DNA of 64,000 nucleotides, taken from Laspinema sp. D2d (GTDB lineage: Bacteria > Cyanobacteriota > Cyanobacteriia > Cyanobacteriales > Laspinemataceae). This document shows positions 46,794 to 56,423 of this stretch, piece after piece. Position 1 is the stretch's first letter, and each line of letters opens with the position of its first letter. The notes below the pieces were generated by a model, which was given only the letters and a program-made list of their open reading frames with translations, had not been told where the DNA came from and did no database searches. The position numbers were made by a program, and so were the translations under genes. Location: contig NZ_JAMXFC010000006.1 of assembly GCF_025370755.1 (NCBI RefSeq), positions 62,001 through 126,000 on the forward strand. The letters run 5' to 3'.

Positions 46794-47144
46794 ATGTCTA
46801 TCATTACCATTGAAGTTCCAGACGAACTTTCGGGACAACTGACACAAATGGGCGATCGCCTGCCTGAACTGCTGGCCCAATTTCTCCAACAACCGACAAT
46901 CCCGGTCCATATTTATCGCTATATCCTCAATTTTCTCGCCAGCACACCCACTCCAGAAGAAATTGCAGATTTTAAACCCACACCTGAAATGCAGGACCGC
47001 TTACAAACGTTGCTATCTCGTAGCAAAATGGGGCAACTGACACCCGCCGAACATCAAGAATTGGATGAGTACGAACAAATTGAACATCTAATAATTATGC
47101 TGAAAGCTGGCAATCTTCATTATTTAAACCCGGTAAATGAGTGA
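46794..47144 (+). CDS. Unrecognised small protein paired with HNH nuclease
   Basis: A 116-residue acidic protein. MSIITIEVPDELSGQLTQMGDRLPELL resembles the N-terminal beta strand and helix of ribbon-helix-helix-like antitoxins; a TPEEIADFKPTPEMQDRLQTLLSR segment and a Glu-rich helix follow. The stop overlaps the next gene's ATG by eight bases (ATGAGTGA). That arrangement, with a nuclease as partner, suggests an antitoxin or immunity role, but this is inference. Confidence 0.65.
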   Translation: MSIITIEVPDELSGQLTQMGDRLPELLAQFLQQPTIPVHIYRYILNFLASTPTPEEIADFKPTPEMQDRLQTLLSRSKMGQLTPAEHQELDEYEQIEHLIIMLKAGNLHYLNPVNE

Positions 47145-47529
47145 AAACTATATCAGCGCATCACTTCGCCGTTTGGTTGAAAAACGAGCAAATTATCGCT
47201 GTGAATATTGCTTACTTCCGGCAAATGTTGCATTTTTTTCTCACGAAATCGACCATATTATTGCCCAAAAACACGACGGTATCACCGAGGCAAATAACCT
47301 GGCTTTGACCTGCTGGCGTTGCAATCGCCACAAAGGTAGCGATCTGGGTTCTTTCGATCCAGAAACTGGGGAATTCAGTTTTCTATTCAATCCCAGAACC
47401 CAGGAGTGGATAGAACACTTTACTCGGGAACAAGTGACAATTTTGGGGATGACTCCCGAAGGACGCACTACAGTTAAACTACTTCAAATGAATACCCAGG
47501 AACGACTGACAGAAAGACGGCGATTGTAA
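47137..47529 (+). CDS. HNH endonuclease
   Basis: 130 residues with a full HNH/McrA-like site: CEYC (Cys22, Cys25), HEIDHI (catalytic His near 40), an Asn-Asn-Leu helix, and CWRC (Cys59, Cys62) with NRHKG. The cysteines bind structural zinc; the site cuts DNA with one metal. No target domain is attached. Translation is coupled to the 116-residue gene before it. Likely part of defence or a nuclease toxin pair. Confidence 0.9.
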   Translation: MSENYISASLRRLVEKRANYRCEYCLLPANVAFFSHEIDHIIAQKHDGITEANNLALTCWRCNRHKGSDLGSFDPETGEFSFLFNPRTQEWIEHFTREQVTILGMTPEGRTTVKLLQMNTQERLTERRRL

Positions 47530-47718
47530 AATAGCTAAGACTTGATTTGATGGATTTCCAAGGTAGCATTTTCGCCAACAGCGCCGCAAATCGCCCACCG
47601 CGCATGGCCGTTTCTCTATGTGCAACATAAGGAGGTAATTCGTTGAAGATTCGCCTTGATGACAAGAATATGTCAACGGTGACAAATGACAAATAATGTG
47701 GAAACCGACAATAAAAAA

Positions 47719-47789
47719 AGCGGGCAGCGAGAATCGAACTCGCATCAATAGCTTGGAAGGCTATGGTTTTACCACTAAACTATGCCCGC
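47719..47789 (-). tRNA. tRNA-Gly (anticodon UCC)
   Basis: The minus strand gives a 71-nt cloverleaf: acceptor GCGGGCA/TGCCCGC, D-arm TAGTTTAGTGGTAAAAC, anticodon arm with loop CTTCCAA (anticodon TCC), and T-arm GCGAG-TTCGATTC-CTCGC. CCA is not encoded. It marks the right edge of the defence-like island, a common insertion border. Confidence 0.96.
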
Positions 47790-48010
47790 AGTTGGCAACG
47801 TTAGCTACATGATCCAATATAGCATGAGTTTTCTAAATTGCAACATATTTTGTTAACAAAGGCTGAAATTATCTCGGGGAGGGGGTTTCGGTTGTGGTAA
47901 CTGGATTAAAGGGGCCAGACAACCTGGGTTCGATTTGGTGGGGTGATTCCACAGTGGACTAAGGAGCGTGTCACTATAGAGGGGTAAGCATTCAGGACTA
48001 TTCCAGGATC

Positions 48011-48643
48011 ATGGATACGGATCCTCTTTATAAGCGCTTTCCTAAAGTTGAGATCCCTCGACGGGGGGCGGCTTTTGTGATTGATTATTGGATTGTGTGG
48101 CTGTTGAGTTCCCTGGGGGCCGATCGCACCGTTGAAGGGATGTCATGGGGTCAATCTTTCTGGTTCCTTCTCCTGTGGGTGGTACTGCGGGTGTTCCTTC
48201 CCGGGCGCAATCACGGCCAAAGTGTAGGACGCTGGGCGCTCGATATTACCCTGGTTGGGTTGCGATTTGGGCGCACCCCGTTATTGCTGGATTTATTTAA
48301 GCGGGAGGCGATCGCCGGTATCGGTGCCGTGTTGGTGGCGATCGGGTTGAGTCACCTGAATCCCGGGCATGGTGTGGGGATGCTCTTGCTCGTTCCCTTG
48401 GCGATCGACTGTAGCGCGGTTTCCTCGGACCCTTTTCGCCGACAAGCGTTTCACGATCGCATTGCCAATACCATGATTGTCGGGACCCTGCGAGGATTTT
48501 CCCTCGACATCAAGTTAAAACGAGCCTATCGCCAACTCCGACGAGCCTACCAAGAATTTAAGCAAAATCGCGGCAGTCGCTCCTTTGAGGATACTCGCCA
48601 ATATCGAGGCGATCGCGATAACTTTGATGACTTCGAGGACTAG
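48011..48643 (+). CDS. RDD-family membrane protein
   Basis: 210 residues. IPRRGAAFVIDYWIVWLLSS is the RDD signature (Arg-Arg-Asp pattern), a second hydrophobic pair follows, and GRNHGQSVGRWALDITLV is the conserved cytosolic loop. It ends with a charged tail (EDTRQYRGDRDNFDDFED). RDD proteins are small transport-like membrane proteins of unclear function. The gene precedes rpmG and is on the same strand. Confidence 0.85.
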   Translation: MDTDPLYKRFPKVEIPRRGAAFVIDYWIVWLLSSLGADRTVEGMSWGQSFWFLLLWVVLRVFLPGRNHGQSVGRWALDITLVGLRFGRTPLLLDLFKREAIAGIGAVLVAIGLSHLNPGHGVGMLLLVPLAIDCSAVSSDPFRRQAFHDRIANTMIVGTLRGFSLDIKLKRAYRQLRRAYQEFKQNRGSRSFEDTRQYRGDRDNFDDFED

Positions 48644-48808
48644 ATTTAGCCGGAGTCGGGAGAGCAAATCCCCGTGGGTTAACGATTGTTAACCGAGAGT
48701 CTGACTGATAAGAAAACTTAATTTAGGGAAAATGGGCGAAATAGCCGATTCTATGAGATAATCATAAATCGTGTCTAAATCTGTCCTTATTGGGAGCGGG
48801 GAGACCTA

Positions 48809-48997
48809 ATGGCTAAAGGTGTCCGAATCATTATTACCTTGGAATGTACCGAGTGCCGGACTAATCCGGACAAGCGCTCTGCTGGAGTGTCTCGGTACAC
48901 CACTCAGAAAAACCGTCGAAATACGACTGCACGGTTAGAACTTAAAAAATTCTGCCGCTACTGTAACAAACCGACGGTGCATAAAGAAATCAAATAG
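48809..48997 (+). CDS. rpmG: 50S ribosomal protein L33
   Basis: 62 residues: [39 protein letters not shown], ending [17 protein letters not shown]. The two CxxC pairs make this the zinc-binding (C+) form. GGAGA precedes the ATG. It heads the rpmG-rpsR-RNase cluster commonly kept in cyanobacteria. Confidence 0.98.
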   Translation: MAKGVRIIITLECTECRTNPDKRSAGVSRYTTQKNRRNTTARLELKKFCRYCNKPTVHKEIK

Positions 48998-49107
48998 ATG
49001 AGGCGTTTATCCTCAAGGCAACAACTGGGGCTTTGAGGTGGCGTCTCCAAATTTGTTAAGAGTCCCTGACTTGTCCATTCAAAAAACTGTACAGAGATTG
49101 AACTGCT

Positions 49108-49323
49108 ATGGCATACTACCGTCGGCGTGTTTCGCCAATTAAACCGGATGAACCCATCGACTACAAAAATGTAGAACTGCTGCAAAAATTCATCACCGAG
49201 CGCGGAAAGATTCTGCCTCGGCGGATTACAGGCTTAACCGCCAAGCAGCAGCGGGAACTCACCCAAGCAATTAAGCGCGCCAGAATTGTCGCCTTGTTGC
49301 CATTTGTGAACCAAGAAGGATAA
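49108..49323 (+). CDS. rpsR: 30S ribosomal protein S18
   Basis: 71 residues: [43 protein letters not shown], then [21 protein letters not shown], a full match to S18. It binds the 30S platform with S6. Its gene follows rpmG and is followed by an RNase gene; a TTTTAGATTTTAG/CTAAAGTCTAAAA hairpin lies in between (about 49343-49383). Confidence 0.98.
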   Translation: MAYYRRRVSPIKPDEPIDYKNVELLQKFITERGKILPRRITGLTAKQQRELTQAIKRARIVALLPFVNQEG

Positions 49324-49404
49324 AAATAGTGGCACTGAAGGCTTTTAGATTTTAGGTGCGATCTGATATCTAAAGTCTAAAACCTAAACGCTGGGGTATC
49401 GATC

Positions 49405-51420
49405 GTGGAAAAGGGAACGCTGCTCGAATATCGGCTGAACGGGGACCGACGTCTAGCCGTAGCCGACCGTCCGGATGGCAAAAAGAACTGGGTTGTGGTG
49501 GATGAACATGGTCAAGCCAATAGCATTCCACCCAGACAAATCGCCTACGAAATCGGTGGAGGTTCCTATAAACCCTCCGATATCCCGAATTTCCGCAAGG
49601 AAGTAGAGAAATATCTCGACCCGGATAGCTTAGAGGTGGCGTGGGAAATCTTGGTTGAAGAAAACCGGGGGGTTGACCCCGGGGAAATGGCGATGTTGCT
49701 CTTTTCAGAAAATGAGCCGCCTAATCGCTATGCCTCATACTTGTTGCTGTCTGAGGATAAGCTCTATTTCAAGCAAAAAGGGGACCGTTATGAGCCGCGA
49801 TCGGCCAGCCAGGTTGCGGAACTCAAGCACCAACAGGAAGTAGAAACCCAACGACAGCAAGAGTGGGGCAATTTTGTAGCCCGGGTGCAGCAACGACTCG
49901 CCGGGGATCTGGTGGAGTGGGAAAATAGCGATCGCATCCGCATCGAAGCCCTAGAAAAGTATGCAGCCTTGGCAGAAGAAGCGCGAGAACGCAATCAGGC
50001 CAAGGAAACTCTCTCATCTCTAGGCCGGACCGACACGCCCCAAGCTGCCTTTAAGCTTTTGGTAGAGTTAAAGGTATGGTCTGAACACGAAAATCTATTT
50101 TTACGGCGAACTCAGATCCCAACTCATTTTTCTACCAAGGTACTGGAAGTGGCCCACCGGTGTTTGAATTTTCCGCCTCCTGATCCCGATGCGAACAACC
50201 GCCTCGATTTAACTCATCTCAAGGTTTATACCATCGATGATGAAAGCACCCTAGAAATCGATGATGGGGTGAGTTTGGAATATCTCGAAGATGGGCGGCA
50301 ACGGCTGTGGATTCATATCGCAGACCCCACACGCTTACTGTCTCCGGGAGATGAATTAGATTTAGAAGCTCGTCGGCGCAGCACAACGGTTTATTTGCCG
50401 ACGGGGATGGTGCCTATGTTTCCCCATGAATTGGCAACAGGGCCGATGAGTTTGGTGCAGTCGCAACTTTGCGCGGCCCTGAGCTTTGCGGTGATTTTAG
50501 ATGACCTGGGGGCGGTAGTGGAATCCAGCATTCATGTCACCACAATTAAGCCTACTTATCGACTGACTTATGATGATGTCGATGAGATGTTGCAGTTGGG
50601 GCTACAAGCGGAACCGGAAATTAGCGCGATCGCGGCTTGGTCGAAACGTCGCCATGCTTGGCGGGTCTCCCAAGGGGCCATTAGTATTTCCATGCCGGAT
50701 TCTTCCATAAAGGTAGATGAGAATGAGGAAATCACCGTTCAACTCTTGGAAGATTGCCCGTCGCGGCAATTGGTAGCCGAAATGATGATTTTAGCCGGGG
50801 AAGTGGGAGCACGCTACGCTCAAACCCACAATATTCCGGTCCCTTTTCGGGGCCAACCTCAGCCCGAATTGCCCCCGGAAGAGGAATTGCTCATTTTGCC
50901 TCCGGGTCCGGTGCGATCGAGTGCAATCCGGCGCTGTATGCCAAAAAGCGAGATGGCAACGACTCCCTCCCGTCATGCCAGTTTGGGATTGGATGCGTAT
51001 ATCCAAGTTACGTCTCCCATTCGCCGGTATAGCGATTTGTTAGCGCATTTCCAGATTAAGGCTCACCTGCGAGGGGACCCGCTGCCGTTGGCTGTTTTGG
51101 AAGTGCAGGAAATTGTCCAAAGTATCGGGATGGCAGTGAAAGAGGCGTCTTTGGTGGAACGCCAAACCAACCGCTATTGGATTTTGGAATATCTGCGCCG
51201 TCATTCTGGGGAAGTTTGGCAGGCGGTGGTATTGCGGTGGTTGCGTGAAGATGAAAACCTGGGTTTGATTCTGCTGGAAGATATCGGAATCGAGTTAGCA
51301 TGGCGGTTCCCTCGGGCAGTGTCCCTGGGCGATCGCCTGGATTTGCAAGTTGCTTATGCCGACCCCCGTGAGGACCAGATCCATTTCCAAGAAATGGTCT
51401 ATCAAACGGCTCAATTGTAA
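49405..51420 (+). CDS. RNase II/R family exoribonuclease
   Basis: 671 residues from a GTG start; no earlier ATG fits. The RNB catalytic domain (about 250-590) has IDDESTLEIDDGVSLE with the metal-binding Asp cluster, then WIHIADPTRLL and, near the end, HASLGLDAYIQVTSPIRRYSDLLAH. A cold-shock-like domain precedes and an S1-like fold may follow. It degrades RNA 3' to 5' processively. Position after rpmG-rpsR is conserved in cyanobacteria and links it to translation and RNA turnover. Confidence 0.95.
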   Translation: MEKGTLLEYRLNGDRRLAVADRPDGKKNWVVVDEHGQANSIPPRQIAYEIGGGSYKPSDIPNFRKEVEKYLDPDSLEVAWEILVEENRGVDPGEMAMLLFSENEPPNRYASYLLLSEDKLYFKQKGDRYEPRSASQVAELKHQQEVETQRQQEWGNFVARVQQRLAGDLVEWENSDRIRIEALEKYAALAEEARERNQAKETLSSLGRTDTPQAAFKLLVELKVWSEHENLFLRRTQIPTHFSTKVLEVAHRCLNFPPPDPDANNRLDLTHLKVYTIDDESTLEIDDGVSLEYLEDGRQRLWIHIADPTRLLSPGDELDLEARRRSTTVYLPTGMVPMFPHELATGPMSLVQSQLCAALSFAVILDDLGAVVESSIHVTTIKPTYRLTYDDVDEMLQLGLQAEPEISAIAAWSKRRHAWRVSQGAISISMPDSSIKVDENEEITVQLLEDCPSRQLVAEMMILAGEVGARYAQTHNIPVPFRGQPQPELPPEEELLILPPGPVRSSAIRRCMPKSEMATTPSRHASLGLDAYIQVTSPIRRYSDLLAHFQIKAHLRGDPLPLAVLEVQEIVQSIGMAVKEASLVERQTNRYWILEYLRRHSGEVWQAVVLRWLREDENLGLILLEDIGIELAWRFPRAVSLGDRLDLQVAYADPREDQIHFQEMVYQTAQL

Positions 51421-51429
51421 ACACTTTCT

Positions 51430-51458
51430 CCCTGAATCCATATCCAATGGATTCAGGG
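51430..51458 (+). terminator. Terminator after RNase gene
   Basis: CCCTGAATCCA (51430-51440) and TGGATTCAGGG (51448-51458) form a perfect 11-bp stem with seven-base loop, ten bases past the stop codon. Only a short T-rich tail (TATTTA) follows. Confidence 0.7.
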
Positions 51459-51590
51459 TATTTAGGTTAGAGTTGCTAATTGTTAACTGATGATTTTAAG
51501 AAAAGCAACACCCTAACCTAGACCTCAGAACCCTATTTCGTCTATTTCGATTGTTTCGTTTATTTCACTATTTGAGCAATTTTTCTGTTA

Positions 51591-51710
51591 GGGAACTCCA
51601 CAAAATAAAATCTTCTATCAGAGATCCCCCCAACCCCCCAAAAGAGAACGCCAATCGGCTTGAATAATTCGGCATTACTTCTAATGCAGAAGTTTTTTTA
51701 TGGAAATCCC
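51591..51710. mobile_element. 120-bp MITE-like element, copy B
   Basis: Reverse-complement match of 30561-30680, same length. Ends GGGAACTCCA and TGGAAATCCC are imperfect inverted repeats; TTA flanks both sides, equal to the TAA duplication of copy A read from the other strand. The CCCCCCAACCCCCC core and GCCAATCGGCTTGAATAA segment are identical to copy A. Confidence 0.85.
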
Positions 51711-51839
51711 TTATTCTTATTAATAAAGACTTAGACAATCTATTCAAACCGAGGAGGTTGTAGAGACTTTAGTTTGAAACCGACCGATAGGGAGGGATCT
51801 GTAAATCTCACTAGATATGAACTTGATTTCGGCGAGGGC

Positions 51840-52151
51840 TTACCCGATCCAGGCGATCGCCACGTTTTAGCGGCGGCGATTCGTTGCGGTGCGGAAATTA
51901 TTGTGACCTTTAATTTCTCTGATTTTCCTCCAGAGTCCCTGGAACCCTACGAGATTGAAGCGATGCATCCTGATGATTTTATTGTTAATTTAATTGATAT
52001 CAGCCCGAAAGCCGTATGCAAAGCGTTGGAAACTCAACGCTGTAGGCTGAAAAACCCACCCAAAACCCCCGAGGAACATCTGAATACTCTGCTTGAACAA
52101 GGACTCGCACAGACTGTTACTTTGCTTCGTGAACTGTGTTATGAATTTTAG
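51840..52151 (+). pseudogene. PIN-domain protein lacking its N-terminal half
   Basis: From LPDPGDRHVLAAAIRCGAEIIVTFNFSDFPPESL to the end (LLRELCYEF) this is the C-terminal half of a PIN-domain toxin of the roughly 190-residue type. The open frame extends upstream to a TTG at 51774, but those residues (KPTDREGSVNLTRYELDFGEG) do not resemble the missing half with its first catalytic Asp. The MITE lies about 130 bases upstream. A 5'-truncated pseudogene is the best reading. Confidence 0.75.
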
Positions 52152-52331
52152 AAAAGGCTAGAGTAGAGGACTCATGAAGACGGGGGGAGAATGACTGAAG
52201 TCGTTACTACAAACTGAAGAGGGGGCTGGGGGTGGTTGGGGGTTGTGACAGTTTATGAATTTGGCTCTGGGCGATCGTCTAATTGAGAAAAGATGGCGCA
52301 TAATCTTGATAAGCGCTATGAGGGCCTCCCC

Positions 52332-55300
52332 ATGTCTTCTGACTTTGAGCTGTTGATCGAACTTGAAGTAAAACTCCGACTCCGTGAACCTGGTCTCTTG
52401 GGAAAGCTCGATGCTTTAGTGAGTCTGGGTTTGGTCTCTGATGCACAGGTAAAAGTGCTGTGCCGAACCTATCTGAGCGAACCGTTACCGGAACCCCAGG
52501 TGATTGTATCACCGATCGCTCAGAAGGTGGAGGAGGAAGAGTGGGCTCCAGAGCCTCTACTCCCTCCGGTTTTATCTCCTGTAGTCCCAACTCCCACCCC
52601 AACTCCGCGTCAACCTCAATGGATACAGTCTCTGATGGCGGAACTTAGTGTTCGCTGGTTACTGTTTCTTGGGGTCTTTATGGTGGTGCTCTCCTCGGGG
52701 GTCCTGGCGGCGACCCAATGGGAGCGATTTCCCCCAGCCGGTCAGTATTTGGTCTTATTTGCCTATACGATGATTTTTTGGGGGGTGAGTGTTTGGGCGC
52801 AACGGCAGTCTCAATTACGGCTGACGGCTCAAACCTTGCAATGGGTGAGTCTGTTGTTGCTGCCGGTGAATTTTTGGACAATGGATGGCTTTGGTTTGTG
52901 GGAGTCGCCCTTGGGATGGGGGGCGATCGCCGTTGCCACACCTGTTCTGAGCTTCATCGCTTGGCAGGTTCTTCCCCTGGTGTTGGGGGAGCATCGCCCA
53001 TCCCGACAGACCCTGTTTCCCCTAGGGGTTTACCCCGTCCTGTGCTATCTCCATTGGGGATGGTCATTCCCGGGATTGCCGACGATCGCGGTTTATCTAG
53101 GAACCATTGCCACCGCTTTAGCTACCGTGTATCCCGGGAAGAAAAAATCAGGGGTGAACGCTGAATCCCTCTCACCCTCTACCCTTCAGCTTTTTAATTC
53201 TTTTAAGATTTTCCTGTTTTGTTATGCCCTAGCCATTCTCTTTGGACGGGCAATTTTTGGAGTTGGGGTGCCGATCGCTCAGTTAGGATTGGCGATCGCT
53301 GTTGGGGGTTGGATTATCTTGGAATCGAGCCTCACCAAACCCATGCCCAAGGTGAGAGACCCCATATCCCCAGTTATCTCTCAAGAGGAGGTAGATATTC
53401 TGGCGTGGGAAGTGAGTGCGAATCCCCCTCAACTCTTCGGTTATCTGGGGGGATGGTTGATGTTTGCCGGTTGGTTAGTGTCCCTGGGAGACCAACCCGG
53501 GCAGGCGATCGCCGTTAGTGTTCTAGCCTTATGGTGGCTGAGTCGTCGCCTCCCCCGATTTTTCCACTTGTTTGATACGATTGCAATTTTTACAATCACG
53601 TTACAAGGCTATTGGTTAATTCGCGATATTATTCCCCCAACTGTTCGCACCAGCGCGATCAACACCGGGGCACAACTGGCTCAGGCTCAACAGAGTCCTT
53701 GGGCATTACTGGGCTTAACCTTCTTTCCCTATCTACTCTTTGTCGTCTGGCTCACTGACTGGTTGCATCGTCGCACACCGGCTCAGTTAGCGCAGGGAGC
53801 GAAAGTTTCAGCCCAAGCCGGGGATATCTGGTCTTTGGGATTTGGGGTTATTCTCACCCTGTTGAGTGTGCCAGTCTCTTCCATGCGATCGCTGAATTTA
53901 TTAGCTTCTACCCTCACTTTGGCGGTGGTGACCGATCGCCGGTTAAGCTGGCGAACTCACAGCCCCACGCCTCCTCGCGCCCTCCGTCCCGGAGAGTTGG
54001 GGCGGTTTGAATTTTGGGTTTATTTGAGTCATTTGAGCGGATTGCTGGCGCTCTTTTCCTTTGTGCATTGGGGATTTCCCCGCTTACCAATTTCCCTTTG
54101 GGGGCTAATTTTCTTAGCCTTAGCCCTGGTAGAATGGGCAGTTTCTCTCACTTTAGAATTAAGGCCCGATTTGGCTTTGAATCTGCGAATTGCAGCCTGG
54201 ATTGAAAGTTGTTGGCCCCTTGGTTTAGGATTGGCGAGTTTAAGTTATGTATTCTGGTTGGGAAATTATGAGGGGTTATCGACCCTTAATGCCGCATATT
54301 GGGGAATTCTCTGGTTTGCGACTCCCTTGGCATTGACGGCGATCGCACATTTTTCTCCCGATCGTCGCGCTGTGGCAACGGGCTTGAGTATCACTACGTT
54401 AATTTTGGCCCAACTTTTAGTCTTCTTGAACCCGGGAACCTTGTTATTGGGATTGGGAATCGCCACAGTGTTGATGGTGGTGAATACCCGGTTATTGCGA
54501 TCTACTGCTGTGGCGGCGATCGCCATTGGGTTTGGATTAGGTTTTGGGGTTCATTTATTAAACATCGGGGGATTTGGGTTACCGTCCGTTGCTGGAGAGG
54601 GTTGGTTTGTTGTGAGTGCGATCGCCGTTGGTACTTTGTGTGTCAGTTATGCCGTGACGAGTCAGCGTTCCAGTTCTCTGGCTCAAATTTATGCAAAAGC
54701 CTCTCAAGGATGGGCGATTGGGTTGGGAGGTTTAGGATTAACGGCAATTTCTACTCATGCCTCTAGTTTATATTATTTCCGGGGATTTCTGGACTCCTCG
54801 GTGCCGATTTTAATTGCCACGATTTTAATCGCGCTCACCCTCACCTATCGGATGTGGTTATCTCCGGCGGCTTGGACATTTTATGCCTTGGGTTGGGCGG
54901 TTGAATTAATTGCGGCTGAAACCTTGCTATTTTTCGGACGATCACTGATTAGTTTGGCGATCGCTAACCTGATTCTCGGACTGGTTGCCGCCTTAGCCGG
55001 TGAGTGGTGGATTCGTCGGACGGGTAGACCCCTTCGCACCAGTTGGAAGGTAATTCCCTTAATTTATGGGGTGTTAGGACAGGCATTACGCTGGGGAACT
55101 TTGACCAGTTGGAGTGGATTTACTACCTTGACATTGGTGGTAATTGCCTTAACCATTGGACGCCGCAGCCGGGAAATGAAACCCTTGGTTTATTTAGCCT
55201 TAATTGGCATTTCTGTTTCGGCTTATGAGTTTCTTTATTATCAAATTTCGGGGTTACCCGATTCGGCTCAATTCCTAGCCATTGCAACTTTAGGTGTAGG

Positions 55301-56423
55301 GATTGTTTATAACTATCGCTGGTTAGAACCTTGGTTAACGGATTACCTGAATTTGACCAAAAAGGAAGTCGAATTTTTTGCTCACACTCACTGGGGTTTG
55401 AGTAGTTTTATCTGGTTAAGTGCGATTCTACTGTTCTCCACAAGTGAGACAGGAACCAGTTCTCTCGGGTCAATTGACCTGATTGGAGTGGGAACGGGGG
55501 TATTTTTAACCAATTATGCCCTCCTCCAGGGACGGTTCCCAGAATTCAAAGAGGGTGAAACCGATCCTCGCGATCGCCGCGAAGCAGTTCAAACCGCTGA
55601 AACTTGGGTATATATCAGCATGGCTGAAGCTGCCGCCGTCGGCTGTTATGTGTTTGGATATCTTCCTAGTAATTTACAGGAAATGTTCATCGCTTGGGGG
55701 GGTGCGATCGCCTGTGTTGCGGCTTACTTCTTAGATGTTTTCCCCTGGGACCGTTGGGGATGGCCCCTGAGACCCTGGCGGCTGATGGCGCGACTCCTCC
55801 CCGGATTGGCAATTATTGCCACGGGAATGGGGTTTTTCGGGGGCATCAATCAAGTGTGGTCCGTTTCTGCACTGATTGTCGCGGCTTTTTATGTGTACCT
55901 CAGCTATATCCATCGTCAAATTCGGTTGACTTATTGGAGTGCTATCCTACTCAATTGGGTGATTCTGCTGAGGCTTGTGGAGGCATTCGTCACTGAACCG
56001 ATCGCCTATATTATTCCGATGGCTGCCGCCGTTTTATACTTTGCTCAGGTAGAACCGACACTCCAAACTCCCGATCGCAAAGCAATCCGTCACGGAGTCA
56101 GGGTCCTGGCGATCGGCAGTATTAGCTTTACCTCCTTAATCACCAATCACTGGCTGATTTCAGGGATTGTTAGTTTATTGATAGGTGTGGCTGGGTTAAG
56201 CTTGAGAATCCGCGCCTTTCTCTATGTTGGAACCGTCACCTTTTTAGTCAATGCCATCTATCAATTGATCATTCTCAACGCCCTTTATTCATTTCTGCGA
56301 TGGGTAATTGGATTATTGGTGGGGATTGGCTGTATTTGGATTGCCGCCACCGTAGAAACGCGGCGAGAACAACTGGTTACCCTGCTCCAAAATTGGCGCG
56401 TAGAGTTAGAATCCTGGGATTAA
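52332..56423 (+). CDS. Very large multi-span membrane protein of unknown function
   Basis: 1,363 residues from the ATG chosen (MSSDFELLIELEVKLRL); a start at 52293 adds 13. A short cytosolic head with a Pro/Thr-rich linker (PTPTPTPRQPQ) is followed by what looks like over 25 hydrophobic helices running to the C-terminus, with only short loops. The first span (WLLFLGVFMVVLSSGVLAATQWERFPPAGQYLV) resembles the start of DUF2157/DUF2339-type proteins. No catalytic motif recognised. Probably in the plasma or thylakoid membrane. It stands before a PlsC-type acyltransferase, with which it might act on lipids, but this is inference. Confidence 0.8.
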   Translation: MSSDFELLIELEVKLRLREPGLLGKLDALVSLGLVSDAQVKVLCRTYLSEPLPEPQVIVSPIAQKVEEEEWAPEPLLPPVLSPVVPTPTPTPRQPQWIQSLMAELSVRWLLFLGVFMVVLSSGVLAATQWERFPPAGQYLVLFAYTMIFWGVSVWAQRQSQLRLTAQTLQWVSLLLLPVNFWTMDGFGLWESPLGWGAIAVATPVLSFIAWQVLPLVLGEHRPSRQTLFPLGVYPVLCYLHWGWSFPGLPTIAVYLGTIATALATVYPGKKKSGVNAESLSPSTLQLFNSFKIFLFCYALAILFGRAIFGVGVPIAQLGLAIAVGGWIILESSLTKPMPKVRDPISPVISQEEVDILAWEVSANPPQLFGYLGGWLMFAGWLVSLGDQPGQAIAVSVLALWWLSRRLPRFFHLFDTIAIFTITLQGYWLIRDIIPPTVRTSAINTGAQLAQAQQSPWALLGLTFFPYLLFVVWLTDWLHRRTPAQLAQGAKVSAQAGDIWSLGFGVILTLLSVPVSSMRSLNLLASTLTLAVVTDRRLSWRTHSPTPPRALRPGELGRFEFWVYLSHLSGLLALFSFVHWGFPRLPISLWGLIFLALALVEWAVSLTLELRPDLALNLRIAAWIESCWPLGLGLASLSYVFWLGNYEGLSTLNAAYWGILWFATPLALTAIAHFSPDRRAVATGLSITTLILAQLLVFLNPGTLLLGLGIATVLMVVNTRLLRSTAVAAIAIGFGLGFGVHLLNIGGFGLPSVAGEGWFVVSAIAVGTLCVSYAVTSQRSSSLAQIYAKASQGWAIGLGGLGLTAISTHASSLYYFRGFLDSSVPILIATILIALTLTYRMWLSPAAWTFYALGWAVELIAAETLLFFGRSLISLAIANLILGLVAALAGEWWIRRTGRPLRTSWKVIPLIYGVLGQALRWGTLTSWSGFTTLTLVVIALTIGRRSREMKPLVYLALIGISVSAYEFLYYQISGLPDSAQFLAIATLGVGIVYNYRWLEPWLTDYLNLTKKEVEFFAHTHWGLSSFIWLSAILLFSTSETGTSSLGSIDLIGVGTGVFLTNYALLQGRFPEFKEGETDPRDRREAVQTAETWVYISMAEAAAVGCYVFGYLPSNLQEMFIAWGGAIACVAAYFLDVFPWDRWGWPLRPWRLMARLLPGLAIIATGMGFFGGINQVWSVSALIVAAFYVYLSYIHRQIRLTYWSAILLNWVILLRLVEAFVTEPIAYIIPMAAAVLYFAQVEPTLQTPDRKAIRHGVRVLAIGSISFTSLITNHWLISGIVSLLIGVAGLSLRIRAFLYVGTVTFLVNAIYQLIILNALYSFLRWVIGLLVGIGCIWIAATVETRREQLVTLLQNWRVELESWD

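Larger units (their letters stand above)
51421..51773. other. Intergenic region with terminator and MITE
   Basis: Besides the terminator and the 120-bp element there is an A/T-rich stretch with a CTATTTCGATTGTTTCGTTTATTTC near-repeat (TATTTC/TGTTTC units, 51540-51567). No gene. Confidence 0.5.
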
